A stretch of DNA of 61,765 nt from SKPH01 sp051748565 (GCA_051748565.1 JBNJHN010000005.1:1-61765), one strand, 5' to 3'; positions 34,839-44,674 are shown, numbered from the stretch's first letter. The notes: generated by a model not told the origin, from the letters alone. Numbers and translations: made by a program.

Positions 34839-35758
34839 TTGATTTTATCGGCAACCGTCGCAAAGCTTACTTTTTATCAGCGCTGCTGGTCATTGCCGGT
34901 TTGATATCGCTGGCTGTTTTTGGATTAAACCTTGGTATCGATTTTACCGGCGGGACGGTTCTGCATCTTAACCTGGGAGAAGATTTTTCATTGGAAGAAG
35001 TGGAATCAGTTCTGGCCCCTTTTGAAGAACTAGAAGGAGCTGTGATACAAATAGTTCAGGGAAGAGACCTTTCAGGAGAATTGACAGAGGAAGGCCTGGT
35101 TATCAAAGCCTCTCATATCGATGCCGACAGCAGGGATATGTTATTGAATACCATAAGGGATCGCTGGCCTGCCCTTGATCCCGCTGACTTGAGGATTGAA
35201 AGCGTAGGTGCTGTAATTGGGAGTGAACTGGCCAGGCAGGCTCTTCTCTCCCTGGCTGTGGCGATAGTTTTAATGGTTGCCTATATCACGATTCGCTTTG
35301 AATTCAGGTTTGCCCTGGCGACAATAGCAGCCTTACTGCACAATATCATTATAGTCATCGGTGTTTTTTCAATCCTGCAGATGGAGGTTAATGTGCCTTT
35401 TGTTGCGGCAATTTTAACGGTCTTCGGTTATTCAGTAAACGACACGATTGTAATTTTTGATCGGATCCGTGAAAATATAAAGCATAAACAAAGGAAAGAT
35501 TATGCTGCTGTGGTCAATGAGAGCATTAACCAGAACCTGATGCGTTCGATCAATACTTCTTTGACCACTCTTTTTGTCCTGGTAGCGCTTCTCTTTGGTT
35601 TTCATTACTTCATCGGCAGCCTGGACCTGATTGTTTTTGTGGTTGCCCTGATCCTGGGAGTTGTAGTCGGCACCTATTCATCCATATTCGTTGCCAGCCC
35701 GCTTTGGTTGAACCTCCAGTCGCTTAAATTCAAGGGTGTCCGCCGCAAAGCGGCTTAG
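34835..35758 (+). CDS. secF: Protein translocase subunit SecF
   Basis: 307 residues, six predicted membrane helices. The GIDFTGGTVLHL motif near 33-44 and the NDTIVIFDRIRENIK block near 202-216 are family marks, as is SLTTLFVLVAL. SecF pairs with SecD as a heterodimer. The ATG overlaps the secD stop, ensuring equal translation. No yajC precedes the pair. Confidence 0.96.
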   Translation: MIDFIGNRRKAYFLSALLVIAGLISLAVFGLNLGIDFTGGTVLHLNLGEDFSLEEVESVLAPFEELEGAVIQIVQGRDLSGELTEEGLVIKASHIDADSRDMLLNTIRDRWPALDPADLRIESVGAVIGSELARQALLSLAVAIVLMVAYITIRFEFRFALATIAALLHNIIIVIGVFSILQMEVNVPFVAAILTVFGYSVNDTIVIFDRIRENIKHKQRKDYAAVVNESINQNLMRSINTSLTTLFVLVALLFGFHYFIGSLDLIVFVVALILGVVVGTYSSIFVASPLWLNLQSLKFKGVRRKAA

Positions 35759-35782
35759 TATGAACAGAGGAGATGAATATAT

Positions 35783-36196
35783 ATGGGTTCTTTTTACCTG
35801 ATATTAGGTCTTGTTTTCAGCCTGATTATTGCCATAGTCGCCCTTGCCAATACTGAATCAGTTACTGTCAGCTATATCTTCGGTCGTGCCGAAGTATCTC
35901 TGATCCTGCTTATCCTCGGATCGGCCTTCATCGGGGCACTTGTTACGGGACTCTTCAGCCTTTTTCGCAGCATTCGTTCGGCATTTGCCTTTCGTGATAT
36001 GCGGCAGAAGCAGGAAGCTTTGCAGAAGCAGGTTAAGGCTCTTGAGGAGGAAAAGATCTTCCTTGAAGCGGAGCTGAATAAAGCGATATCAGTTCCTGAA
36101 GATGCAGAAGAGGCGGAAGCAGAAAAGCAGGAGGAAGATCTTCAACCGGCAGAACCTGTTTCGGCCGATGAAGAGGTGGAAGAGGAGCCTTCATGA
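35783..36196 (+). CDS. LapA-domain (DUF1049) membrane protein
   Basis: 137 residues. Two membrane helices at about 3-24 and 39-62 with the NTESVTVSYIFGRAEVSL linker are typical of the LapA/DUF1049 family. A coiled coil follows (about 70-103, RQKQEALQKQVKALEEE), then a very acidic tail rich in Glu. In Gram-negatives LapA is tied to lipopolysaccharide assembly; in this Gram-positive setting that cannot apply, and the role is unknown. It sits between secF and recJ, with the recJ ATG overlapping its stop. Confidence 0.82.
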   Translation: MGSFYLILGLVFSLIIAIVALANTESVTVSYIFGRAEVSLILLILGSAFIGALVTGLFSLFRSIRSAFAFRDMRQKQEALQKQVKALEEEKIFLEAELNKAISVPEDAEEAEAEKQEEDLQPAEPVSADEEVEEEPS

Positions 36197-38616
36197 GCCT
36201 TAGTGGGAAAAAGTGGATTTGGCCCGATCAGGATCACAATTCGTTTTTTACCTTTACCCGGGATTTAAAGTATCCACCCGCCCTGGCCAGACTGCTTATT
36301 AACCGCGGGATCAAGGATCCTGAGCAGGCCCGGGCTTTTTTGGCTCCTTCAATTGATCAATTTCATCCTCCCTGGGACATGTTGGGTATGAAAGAGGCCG
36401 TTGACAGGCTCCTAATTGCCATTAAAAAGAATGAAACAATAGTTATTCATGGTGATTACGATGCTGATGGCATATCGGCAACCGTAATTTTAGTCGAAGT
36501 TCTGCGGCAGCTTGGCGGCAAGGTCGATTATTACCTGCCCAGCCGTTTTGAAGAAGGCTATGGGTTGCATTTGGAACCCCTGAAGGAGTTTAAAGAGGCC
36601 GGCTGTTCTCTGGTCGTAACTGTCGATTGCGGGATCAATGCAGTTGATGAGATAGCACATGCCGCTAAACTGGGTCTTGACCTGATTATTACCGATCACC
36701 ACCAGCCTCTGGAGCGCCTGAGCGGTGCCCTGGCCGTCATCAATCCCCTGCAGGAAGCATGTGAATATCCTTTTAAAGAACTATCGGGTGCAGGTATTGC
36801 TTTTAAACTTGCCTCCGCTTTGATGGAAGAAACCGGTTCTGCTTTTCCAGATCACCTCCTGGATCTGGCCGCTCTCGGCACTGCTGCCGATGTGGTTCCC
36901 CTGTTGGGCGAAAACAGGGTTATAGTTGCATCCGGGTTAGAGGTCCTGCGAAGCCTGCAGAGGGTTGGTTTTAAGGCCCTTGCCGAAGCAGTCAGTCTTG
37001 ACGAAACCCGTATAAACAGCACGGCGCTCTCTTTTATCCTCGCCCCTTCAATTAATGCCGCCGGACGGATGGGTGCAGCTCTGCCTGCCGCCCGGCTTCT
37101 TCTGGAAAAAGATATCGAAAAAGCGTCACAATTGGCCGGACATTTGTACCGTGCCAACCAGTCGAGGCGCTCTACGGAACAAGCCATATTGAAAGAAGCT
37201 GAAGCAGCAGCTGAACAGCTTTCGACTGCAGACAATAAAGTGCTTACCCTGGCCCGGGAAAACTGGCATCATGGTGTGATCGGCATTGTGGCTTCACGTC
37301 TGGTGGAAAGGTTTAATCGCCCTGTAGCCCTGATTGCAATTGAAAATGGTGAGGGTCGCGGCTCGGCGCGCAGTATACCCGGGTTCGATATTACAGCCGC
37401 CCTGGCTGACAGTTCGGATCTTTTGGAAAAATTTGGTGGGCATGAGCAGGCTGCAGGTTTTACAGTTCAAGCCGATCATATTGACGAATTGAGGGAAAAG
37501 TTAAACCGCTACGCCAGAAAAAAAATCGACGCATCTCGATTAGATGCATGCCTTTATATAGAGGTGGAATTGGAAGAGAAGGAAATTGACTTCAATCTGA
37601 CAACAGAACTTGAAGATCTGCAGCCTCACGGAACTGGAAACCCTGAACCACTTTTCGGCAGCCGGTCCTGGGAAATTATCTCCTGGCGGCTGGTTGGAAA
37701 TGATCAAAAACATCTTAAACTTAATGTAAGAAAAGATGCTCGTACTCTTAACCCAATTGTTTTCTCAGGTGCGCCCCTTGCAGCACAGCTGGAAAAAGGG
37801 CGCCGCGTGGACCTTGCTTTCAAGATGAAAAATGGCAATTTTCGGGGCCGCAAAACCCTGGATCTTGAAGTGAAAGATTTGTGCTACAGCGATAGGGCAG
37901 CTATTGGGGCCCTTGAGCTTACAGATTATCGTGGAAGCAAAAACCGTGCAGGCTTATTAGAGGAAATTCTTGAAAGGGAAAAAAAGGATACGGTTCTCTT
38001 TGTTGCCGCTCAATCACGGGCTGAAAAAATCATGAACAGCATTTCATTTGATAATCTGCCCTATATAATTACCAGCGGGGCAATGAATGGTGAATCTGAA
38101 CTGCCCGTGAATCCTGAAATACTGGTTCTATATGATCTGCCCCTTCATGGCAGCATTCTGAAAACCACCCTGAGGCAGGGATTGAATAGAAACAAGTTGA
38201 GGGTTTACCTGCTCTACAATCGTGCCGATCTCAGGCAGAACTTACTGTTGACAGAGATTTCCCTGCCTTCAAAGGAAAACCTCTTAAAAATAAAAACAGT
38301 TTTGGAAGAGACGGCAAAAACGGGCATCGATCCTGATTTCCCCGGCCAGGCTGAGAAAGCTTTGGGTTTTAAACCTGCCGGGAGTTTTTGGACCCGGGCA
38401 GAAAGCATTTTCTCAGAAGCCGGTTTGCTTAAAAACGGCCGTTTTTCTAATGAACAATTGGAGCTCAGTTCAAGTTGGCCCGGATGTCTTGACTCGTCAC
38501 CCACATACCTGGCAACCAGGGAACTTTTAGAAAGCTGCCAGCAATTCCAGCATCTGTTTCTCGAAGGCACCCCGGTCGAAATCACAGCTTACCTGCATGA
38601 CCTTGGAGTCAGTTAA
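36193..38616 (+). CDS. recJ: Single-stranded-DNA-specific exonuclease RecJ
   Basis: 807 residues, longer than the 570-residue Escherichia coli enzyme, as usual in Firmicutes. The DHH phosphodiesterase motifs are present: VIHGDYDADGISAT near 84-97, VTVDCGINA near 140, ITDHHQP near 162, then the DHHA1 region with INAAGRMGAA near 285 and GHEQAAGF near 416. An OB-like nucleic-acid-binding region and a C-terminal extension follow. It degrades single-stranded DNA 5' to 3' in repair and recombination. Its start overlaps the lapA stop by four bases. Confidence 0.95.
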   Translation: MSLSGKKWIWPDQDHNSFFTFTRDLKYPPALARLLINRGIKDPEQARAFLAPSIDQFHPPWDMLGMKEAVDRLLIAIKKNETIVIHGDYDADGISATVILVEVLRQLGGKVDYYLPSRFEEGYGLHLEPLKEFKEAGCSLVVTVDCGINAVDEIAHAAKLGLDLIITDHHQPLERLSGALAVINPLQEACEYPFKELSGAGIAFKLASALMEETGSAFPDHLLDLAALGTAADVVPLLGENRVIVASGLEVLRSLQRVGFKALAEAVSLDETRINSTALSFILAPSINAAGRMGAALPAARLLLEKDIEKASQLAGHLYRANQSRRSTEQAILKEAEAAAEQLSTADNKVLTLARENWHHGVIGIVASRLVERFNRPVALIAIENGEGRGSARSIPGFDITAALADSSDLLEKFGGHEQAAGFTVQADHIDELREKLNRYARKKIDASRLDACLYIEVELEEKEIDFNLTTELEDLQPHGTGNPEPLFGSRSWEIISWRLVGNDQKHLKLNVRKDARTLNPIVFSGAPLAAQLEKGRRVDLAFKMKNGNFRGRKTLDLEVKDLCYSDRAAIGALELTDYRGSKNRAGLLEEILEREKKDTVLFVAAQSRAEKIMNSISFDNLPYIITSGAMNGESELPVNPEILVLYDLPLHGSILKTTLRQGLNRNKLRVYLLYNRADLRQNLLLTEISLPSKENLLKIKTVLEETAKTGIDPDFPGQAEKALGFKPAGSFWTRAESIFSEAGLLKNGRFSNEQLELSSSWPGCLDSSPTYLATRELLESCQQFQHLFLEGTPVEITAYLHDLGVS

Positions 38617-38799
38617 TTCCCCTGTCAATAAATATTCTGTAAATGGAAACATATTACAATAATCAGCAAGCCCCGGATTCAGGAATAAGTTATAGATAGC
38701 TCACGTTATTCGAGTAGCCGCCATGAATCATGCTATAGAATTTAGCGCCATTTTTTAGTATTATAGATATTAGATTTTTACATTCGGAGAATGATTAGA

Positions 38800-40986
38800 A
38801 TGGCTGTTAAAGAAAAAAAACTTAACGAACTTAAAAAACGCATCCAGCGCTACTATCCTGACCTGGAGGACTGGGCCCTGGTTGAGAAAGCCTACAATTA
38901 TTCTGTGCAGGCTCATTCCGGCCAGCTGCGTGAATCCGGTGAATCTTACATTACGCATCCGCTCGGTGTGGCCATGATTCTGACTGAACTTGAACTTGAC
39001 CTGGTTACTATCATAGCCGGGCTGCTTCATGATGTGGTGGAAGATACTGATATTTCCCTGGAGCAAATCCGCAATGAATTTGGCGAGGAAGTGGTAGCAC
39101 TCGTCGATGGCGTGACCAAGCTTAGCCGGCTCGATTTTACCTCCAAGGAAGAACAGCAGGCCGAAACTCTGCGTAAAATGTTTATTGCAATGGCCCAGGA
39201 TATAAGGGTTGTTCTAATCAAGCTGGCTGACAGGACCCATAATCTGCGTACGCTGCGTTACCTGAATACCAGCAAGCAAAAAGAGATCGCCCGGGAGACA
39301 TTGGAAATCTATGCACCGTTGGCCCATAGACTCGGTATATATATGATCAAATGGGAACTGGAAGACCTGGCCTTCCGCTATATGCAGCCGTCCGATTATT
39401 TCCAGCTGGTTGATAAACTGGCCAAAAAAAGACGCGAACGCGAAAATTTTATCAACCGGATTATATGGATACTGCAGGACTATTTATCTGAGGCCTCTAT
39501 TGAGGCAGAAATTCAGGGCCGCCCGAAACATCTTTTCAGCATATACAATAAAATGAAAACCCAGGGTAAAGATTTAAATGAGATCTATGACCTTACCGCA
39601 ATTCGAATCATTGTCGATACCGTAAAAGATTGCTATCACACCCTTGGTATAGTGCATACGATCTGGAAGCCGATCCCCGGGCGGTTTAAGGACTTCATAG
39701 CGATGCCGAAACCGAACATGTACCAATCGCTGCACACCACGGTTTTTGCAGCAGAGAACGAACTTGCGGAAATCCAGATCAGGACCTGGGATATGCATCG
39801 TACCGCTGAATATGGCATTGCTGCTCACTGGCGCTACAAAGAAAAACTTAAGGACTCGGGAGAAGTTGATGATAAGCTGACCTGGCTGCGCCAGCTGCTC
39901 GAGTGGCAGCATGATTATCGAGACGCCCGCGATTTTATAAAAGATCTGAAGGGAGATCTTTTTACCGATGAAGTTTTTGTTTTTACCCCCAAGGGAGATG
40001 TCATCGACCTGCCAGCCGGCTCAGTTACCCTTGATTTTGCCTATAAAATCCATACAGACATTGGCAACCAATGTACCGGGGCCCGGGTTAACGGCCGCCT
40101 CGTTCCACTTGATTATCAGCTAAAAACCGGTGATATGGTTGAAGTGATTACTTCAAAGCATGGTTCGCCCAGCCGCGACTGGCTCAAGCTGGTTAAAACT
40201 TCTCATGCCAAAAATAAAATCCGGACCTGGTTCAAAAAGGAAAGACGTGAAGAAAATATTGAAAAAGGGCGGGAAATGATTGAAAGAGAAATCAGGCGTG
40301 TAAATGTTGAGCAGCGAATTTTCCTGAAAAGTGATCTTTTCGAAGAGGTCGGACAGTCTTTTAATATAATGTCTCTTGATGATCTTTATGCTGCCGTCGG
40401 TTACGGTGGGGTGTCAGTACACCAGGTATTAAGCCGTCTTCGCGAAGAATATAACAAAAAATACAAAGACAAGGAGCAGGAGGCGGTTTTGCCGGAGTTT
40501 AAACCGACCAAACACCTGAAGCAGGGTTCTCCCGGAGTTTTAATTCAGGGCATGGATGATCTGTTGATGCGGGTTGCCCGCTGCTGCAATCCTGTGCCCG
40601 GTGATGACATTACCGGCCTTGTCACCCGCGGGCGCGGAGTTTCCATTCATCGCAGTGACTGTCCTCACCTTAAACAATATAAGGGCGACAGAGACCGTTT
40701 ACTGGAAGCTTACTGGATGGGGGAAGCGGGCACCTCTTACCCGGTCGAGATTGAAATCAAGGCGAGCGATCGGAAAAACCTCCTGGCTGATATCATAGCA
40801 ACAGTAAATGAAAGCAGGATTGATGTAAGTGCTGTTTCAGCGCGGGCTGATAAAAACCATGATGCAACTATCCATATGACCCTTGCGGTCAGGGATCAGG
40901 GCCACCTGGATCAAATCATGGCTAAAATTAATAAAGTCAAGGATGTTTTTTCCGTCCGCCGATATGTTTATGGTTCAAAAAGTTGA
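38800..40986 (+). CDS. relA: Bifunctional (p)ppGpp synthetase/hydrolase (RelA/SpoT, Rsh)
   Basis: 728 residues from the ATG ten bases after GGAG; an ATG nine bases earlier is too close. Domains: HD hydrolase (THPLGVAM, then LLHDVVEDTD near 72-81, keeping the HD pair), synthetase (YNKMKTQGKDLNEIYDLTA near 248 and MPKPNMYQSLHTT near 309), TGS (VFVFTPKGDVIDLPAGS near 393), the CCNPVPGDDI conserved-cysteine region near 590, and a C-terminal ACT domain. It controls the stringent response. It begins a new group with dtd and the fused synthetase; a clear promoter is not visible in the 183-base gap. Confidence 0.96.
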   Translation: MAVKEKKLNELKKRIQRYYPDLEDWALVEKAYNYSVQAHSGQLRESGESYITHPLGVAMILTELELDLVTIIAGLLHDVVEDTDISLEQIRNEFGEEVVALVDGVTKLSRLDFTSKEEQQAETLRKMFIAMAQDIRVVLIKLADRTHNLRTLRYLNTSKQKEIARETLEIYAPLAHRLGIYMIKWELEDLAFRYMQPSDYFQLVDKLAKKRRERENFINRIIWILQDYLSEASIEAEIQGRPKHLFSIYNKMKTQGKDLNEIYDLTAIRIIVDTVKDCYHTLGIVHTIWKPIPGRFKDFIAMPKPNMYQSLHTTVFAAENELAEIQIRTWDMHRTAEYGIAAHWRYKEKLKDSGEVDDKLTWLRQLLEWQHDYRDARDFIKDLKGDLFTDEVFVFTPKGDVIDLPAGSVTLDFAYKIHTDIGNQCTGARVNGRLVPLDYQLKTGDMVEVITSKHGSPSRDWLKLVKTSHAKNKIRTWFKKERREENIEKGREMIEREIRRVNVEQRIFLKSDLFEEVGQSFNIMSLDDLYAAVGYGGVSVHQVLSRLREEYNKKYKDKEQEAVLPEFKPTKHLKQGSPGVLIQGMDDLLMRVARCCNPVPGDDITGLVTRGRGVSIHRSDCPHLKQYKGDRDRLLEAYWMGEAGTSYPVEIEIKASDRKNLLADIIATVNESRIDVSAVSARADKNHDATIHMTLAVRDQGHLDQIMAKINKVKDVFSVRRYVYGSKS

Positions 40987-41007
40987 CCGATCCCGGGAGG
41001 TTGCCTG

Positions 41008-41457
41008 ATGAGAGCAGTTGTCCAGCGTGTAAGTAAAGCCAGTGTGGAGGTAGATGGGGAAACGGTCGGCGAGATTGGTTATGGTTTGGTTGTTTTTCTC
41101 GGGGTTGGCCGGGATGACGGACCTGCAGACAGCGATTACATGGCAGGTAAAATTTCCGGCCTGCGCATTTTTGAGGACAAAGCAGGATTAATGAACCTTT
41201 CGGTGGAGGACACCGGCGGTTCAATTCTCTGCATATCACAGTTTACCATAATGGGTGATTGCCGCAAAGGTCGCCGCCCCGGTTTTTCTGCTGCCGCCCC
41301 ACCGGAGCAGGCTGAGAGACTGTATGATTATTTTTGTGAAAACCTGAGCAGCAGAGGTATCAGCATAGCTACCGGTCGTTTTCAGGCAACCATGCGCATC
41401 GTGGTTGATAACGAAGGGCCGGTTACCATGCTGCTCGACAGCAAAAAGCTTTTTTAA
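41008..41457 (+). CDS. dtd: D-aminoacyl-tRNA deacylase
   Basis: 149 residues. It removes D-amino acids (and glycine from tRNA-Ala) from tRNA. The active-site motifs SQFTIMGDCRKGRRPGFSAA (about 78-97, with the SQxT part) and the cis Gly-Pro in the NEGPVTMLLDS stretch near 132-142 are present. The N-terminal MRAVVQRV is typical. The gene follows relA by 21 bases and precedes the synthetase fusion, as in many Clostridia. Confidence 0.96.
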   Translation: MRAVVQRVSKASVEVDGETVGEIGYGLVVFLGVGRDDGPADSDYMAGKISGLRIFEDKAGLMNLSVEDTGGSILCISQFTIMGDCRKGRRPGFSAAAPPEQAERLYDYFCENLSSRGISIATGRFQATMRIVVDNEGPVTMLLDSKKLF

Positions 41458-41529
41458 CATTTATAACAAACCGGATAGGGCCAAACCCAGCCAACAGGAT
41501 AATATAGAAGATTTGAAAGGAGCATAAAG

Positions 41530-44500
41530 ATGAAATACAAGGCACCCCGCGGGACACGCGACATATTACCGGACGAAGCAAAGAAATGGCAGCACCTGGA
41601 ACAGAGGTTCAGAGATTTTTGTGATCTCTACGGCTTCGGAGAAATCCGGACCCCCATATTTGAACAAACTGAGCTGTTTACCCGCAGTGTTGGTGAGGAT
41701 AGTGATATCGTTTCCAAGGAAATGTATTCATTCAAAGACCGGAGCGGCAGGGACTTAACCCTCCGGCCGGAATTGACTGCAGCAGTAGCCCGGGCCTACC
41801 TCGAGCACAACCTCAAAGAAATACCCCAGCCGGTAAAATTATATTATATTGGTCCCATGTTTCGCTACGATCGTCCCCAGGCCGGTCGTTACCGCCAGTT
41901 TCATCAATTCGGCCTGGAGATTTTCGGAGCATCCAGTGCTGCTGCTGATACTGAAATTATTGCTTTTTGTTATAATTTTTTTAATTCCCTGCATATAGAA
42001 AACCAATCTATCGAGCTAAACAGTGTTGGCTGCCCCGTATGCCGGCCTCAATTTCGCGATGCCCTGATGCCTTACCTGGAAAATATAGAGGGAGATTTAT
42101 GTGCTGATTGTATTAAACGCTACAAGAGTAATCCGATGCGCGTCCTGGACTGTAAATCTGAGAGCTGCCAGGCCGGGGTAACAGGGGCACCAAAGATGAT
42201 TGATCATCTTTGCCAGGACTGTGACAATCATTTTGCTGCTGTAAAAATATTTTTAACCAGGCTGAATATTCCTTTTAACCTTAACAGCCGCCTGGTTCGT
42301 GGCCTGGATTATTATACACGCACTGCTTTTGAAATTGTGGCCGGAGGCTCAGGAGCCCAGGCTTCATTGTGCGGTGGCGGTCGTTATGATCACCTGGTAG
42401 AACACTGCGGCGGGCCTCATACACCGGGGGTGGGAGTTGCTTTTGGTGTCGAGAGGATCCTGCTGGCTATGGATTGGGGTAAGCAGCTGCCGGAAGCTGA
42501 AGCAAAGGTGTATATCGCAACTGCCGGCGATGGGTTGGAAGGAGAATCAATCTTGCTGGCTTCTGAATTGCGAATGCGACACATTGCTGCCGAAACCGAG
42601 ATGATGGGCCGCAGCCTGAAAGCGCAGATGAAATATGCCGGCCGGCAGGGTTGCCAAAAGGTAGTGATCATTGGTGCAGATGAAATAGCCCGTGGTAAGG
42701 TAGCTTTAAGAGATATGGATAGTGGAGAACAGAAAGAGCTGCCCCGGGAAGCTCTGTTTGCCTTGTTAAAGGGCGATTCGCAAAAAACTGAAAAAGCATC
42801 TGCTTCTGCCAGAGAAGCAGAATTTTGTTTACCTCATCCTGGGGAGTCGATTTTTAAAACTCATTATTGTGGTTTGCTCAACCCGGGCCATGTCAATACC
42901 AGGGTCAAACTTTCGGGCTGGGTCGACAGGCGCCGCGATCACGGCGGACTGATTTTTATTGATTTAAGAGACCGCAGTGGTATGATGCAGCTGGTTTTTG
43001 ACCAGCAGCTGGGTGTTCAGCTTTTCAAACAGGCCGAAAGCCTGCGCAGTGAATACGTAATTGCTGTTGAAGGTGAAGTTGTTGTACGTTCCGGGGATAA
43101 CATCAATCCTGCTTTACCCACGGGTACGATTGAAGTCCGGGTTGCTAACATGGAAATATTAAATACTTCAAAAACGCCGCCTTTCTACATTGAAAATGAT
43201 CTGAATGTAGATGAGAATCTGCGTATGCGTTACCGCTATCTTGATTTAAGGCGTCCGGAAATGTTTGGCCGCCTCCGGCTTCGTCACAGGGTTGTAAAAA
43301 TGATCCGTGACTATATGGATAGTTACGATTTTCTGGAAATTGAAACGCCTATTCTAACCCGCAGCACACCGGAAGGAGCCAGAGATTTTCTTGTTCCCAG
43401 TCGACCCCACCCTGGTTCTTTCTATGCCCTGCCCCAGTCACCTCAGCTGTTCAAGCAGTTGTTGATGGTCAGCGGGATAGAGCGTTATTTTCAGATTGCG
43501 CGCTGTTTTCGGGATGAGGATCTGAGGGCTGACCGTCAGCCGGAGTTTACCCAGGTTGATATTGAAGCCTCATTTTTCGGTCAGGAAAACCTTTTTGCCC
43601 TGATTGAAGAACTGATGGTCCGGCTTTGGAAAGAATTCCACGGGGTGGATATAAAACGTCCCTTTTTGCGGATGCCCTACAGGGAAGCCATGAACCGATT
43701 TGGTTCTGATAAACCGGATCTGCGTTATGCAATGGAGCTTGTAGATCTGAATGAAGAGGCCCAAAAAAGCAGGTTCAAGGTGTTTACCTCGGCACTGGAA
43801 AGTGGCGGATCCGTTAAAGGCCTGCGTGTGCCCGGTGGCAGTGCTATGAGCCGCAAAGAACTGGATGATTTAACCCTTCTGGCCAGGCAGCTTGGCGCCA
43901 GGGGGCTGGCCTGGGTTTTTATCGAAAAGGAGGGTTGGCGTTCGCCTATCAGCAAATTTTTCGATGAGTCAGTTATGGTAGAGATAAGCAGTAAGATGGG
44001 AGCCGGTATTGGAGATGTTCTGCTCTTTGTAGCTGACAGCTGGGAAACCACCTGCCAGGTCCTCGGTCACCTGCGCAGCATTCTTGCCCCGGTAGAAATT
44101 GACCCCAGACCGTATTTCCTATGGGTAGTCGATTTTCCTCTTTTCCATTTTAATGCAGAAGAGCAGCGTTACGATTCGGATCATCACCCTTTTACTGCAC
44201 CCAGGGTTGATGATTTGCTTCTCCTGGAAAGCGATCCCCTGGATGTAAGGGCCCAGGCTTATGACCTGGTGCTTAATGGTGTGGAAATCGGTGGCGGCAG
44301 CACCCGTATTCACGATAGCGAAACCCAGTCCAGGATTTTTAGTTTGCTCGGTTTGTCGGAAGAGGAAAGTAAGGAGAAGTTCGGTTTCCTGCTGGAAGCA
44401 CTATCCTTCGGCGCCCCGCCGCACGGTGGGATTGCCCTTGGCCTGGATCGGATGGTTGCTTTGCTGACAGGTGATCAGTCGATACGTCAGGTTATACCCT

Positions 44501-44613
44501 TTCCTAAAACTGCGGCGGCCAGCTGCCTGATGACCGGTGCTCCCGCTGTTGTTGCCGGTGAGCAGTTGAACGAGCTTAAAATTGAACTTCAGGCGCAGGA
44601 AAGCGAAGAATAA
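41530..44613 (+). CDS. Fused histidyl-tRNA synthetase and aspartyl-tRNA synthetase
   Basis: One open frame of 1027 codons. Residues 1-414 are a complete HisRS: motif 2 FRYDRPQAGRYRQFHQFG (111-128), a Cys-rich insertion (Cys168, 171, 191, 194, 208, 213, 228, 231), LVRGLDYYTRTAFE (255-268), motif 3 GVGVAFGVERIL (300-311) and the anticodon domain to KVALRDM. A 26-residue linker follows. Residues 441-1027 are a complete AspRS: OB fold with GWVDRRRDHGG (463-473), motif 2 RCFRDEDLRADRQPEF, the GAD insertion, and motif 3 GIALGLDRMVALL. Both are class II synthetases. No stop and no in-frame ATG, GTG or TTG with a ribosome site occurs in the linker. The AspRS RRDHGG form is that of enzymes that also charge tRNA-Asn. 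Confidence 0.92.
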   Translation: MKYKAPRGTRDILPDEAKKWQHLEQRFRDFCDLYGFGEIRTPIFEQTELFTRSVGEDSDIVSKEMYSFKDRSGRDLTLRPELTAAVARAYLEHNLKEIPQPVKLYYIGPMFRYDRPQAGRYRQFHQFGLEIFGASSAAADTEIIAFCYNFFNSLHIENQSIELNSVGCPVCRPQFRDALMPYLENIEGDLCADCIKRYKSNPMRVLDCKSESCQAGVTGAPKMIDHLCQDCDNHFAAVKIFLTRLNIPFNLNSRLVRGLDYYTRTAFEIVAGGSGAQASLCGGGRYDHLVEHCGGPHTPGVGVAFGVERILLAMDWGKQLPEAEAKVYIATAGDGLEGESILLASELRMRHIAAETEMMGRSLKAQMKYAGRQGCQKVVIIGADEIARGKVALRDMDSGEQKELPREALFALLKGDSQKTEKASASAREAEFCLPHPGESIFKTHYCGLLNPGHVNTRVKLSGWVDRRRDHGGLIFIDLRDRSGMMQLVFDQQLGVQLFKQAESLRSEYVIAVEGEVVVRSGDNINPALPTGTIEVRVANMEILNTSKTPPFYIENDLNVDENLRMRYRYLDLRRPEMFGRLRLRHRVVKMIRDYMDSYDFLEIETPILTRSTPEGARDFLVPSRPHPGSFYALPQSPQLFKQLLMVSGIERYFQIARCFRDEDLRADRQPEFTQVDIEASFFGQENLFALIEELMVRLWKEFHGVDIKRPFLRMPYREAMNRFGSDKPDLRYAMELVDLNEEAQKSRFKVFTSALESGGSVKGLRVPGGSAMSRKELDDLTLLARQLGARGLAWVFIEKEGWRSPISKFFDESVMVEISSKMGAGIGDVLLFVADSWETTCQVLGHLRSILAPVEIDPRPYFLWVVDFPLFHFNAEEQRYDSDHHPFTAPRVDDLLLLESDPLDVRAQAYDLVLNGVEIGGGSTRIHDSETQSRIFSLLGLSEEESKEKFGFLLEALSFGAPPHGGIALGLDRMVALLTGDQSIRQVIPFPKTAAASCLMTGAPAVVAGEQLNELKIELQAQESEE

Positions 44614-44639
44614 ACGGAGAACAGAGGTTTTCTGCCGTC

Positions 44640-44668
44640 TTGCGCCGGGCTTAAATTTGTGCTATTAT
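44640..44668 (+). promoter_or_regulatory. sigma-A promoter for 6S RNA
   Basis: TTGCGC (44640-44645), a 17-base spacer and TATTAT (44663-44668). It lies within the gap after the synthetase fusion and gives a transcript starting near 44675. Confidence 0.6.
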
Positions 44669-44674
44669 TTTTTT

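Noticed and set aside
38617..38799. Possible promoter or RNA upstream of relA
   Set aside because: TATTAT at 38759-38764 has only a poor -35 (TAGAAT) at the right distance, and no stable fold or known RNA family was recognised.
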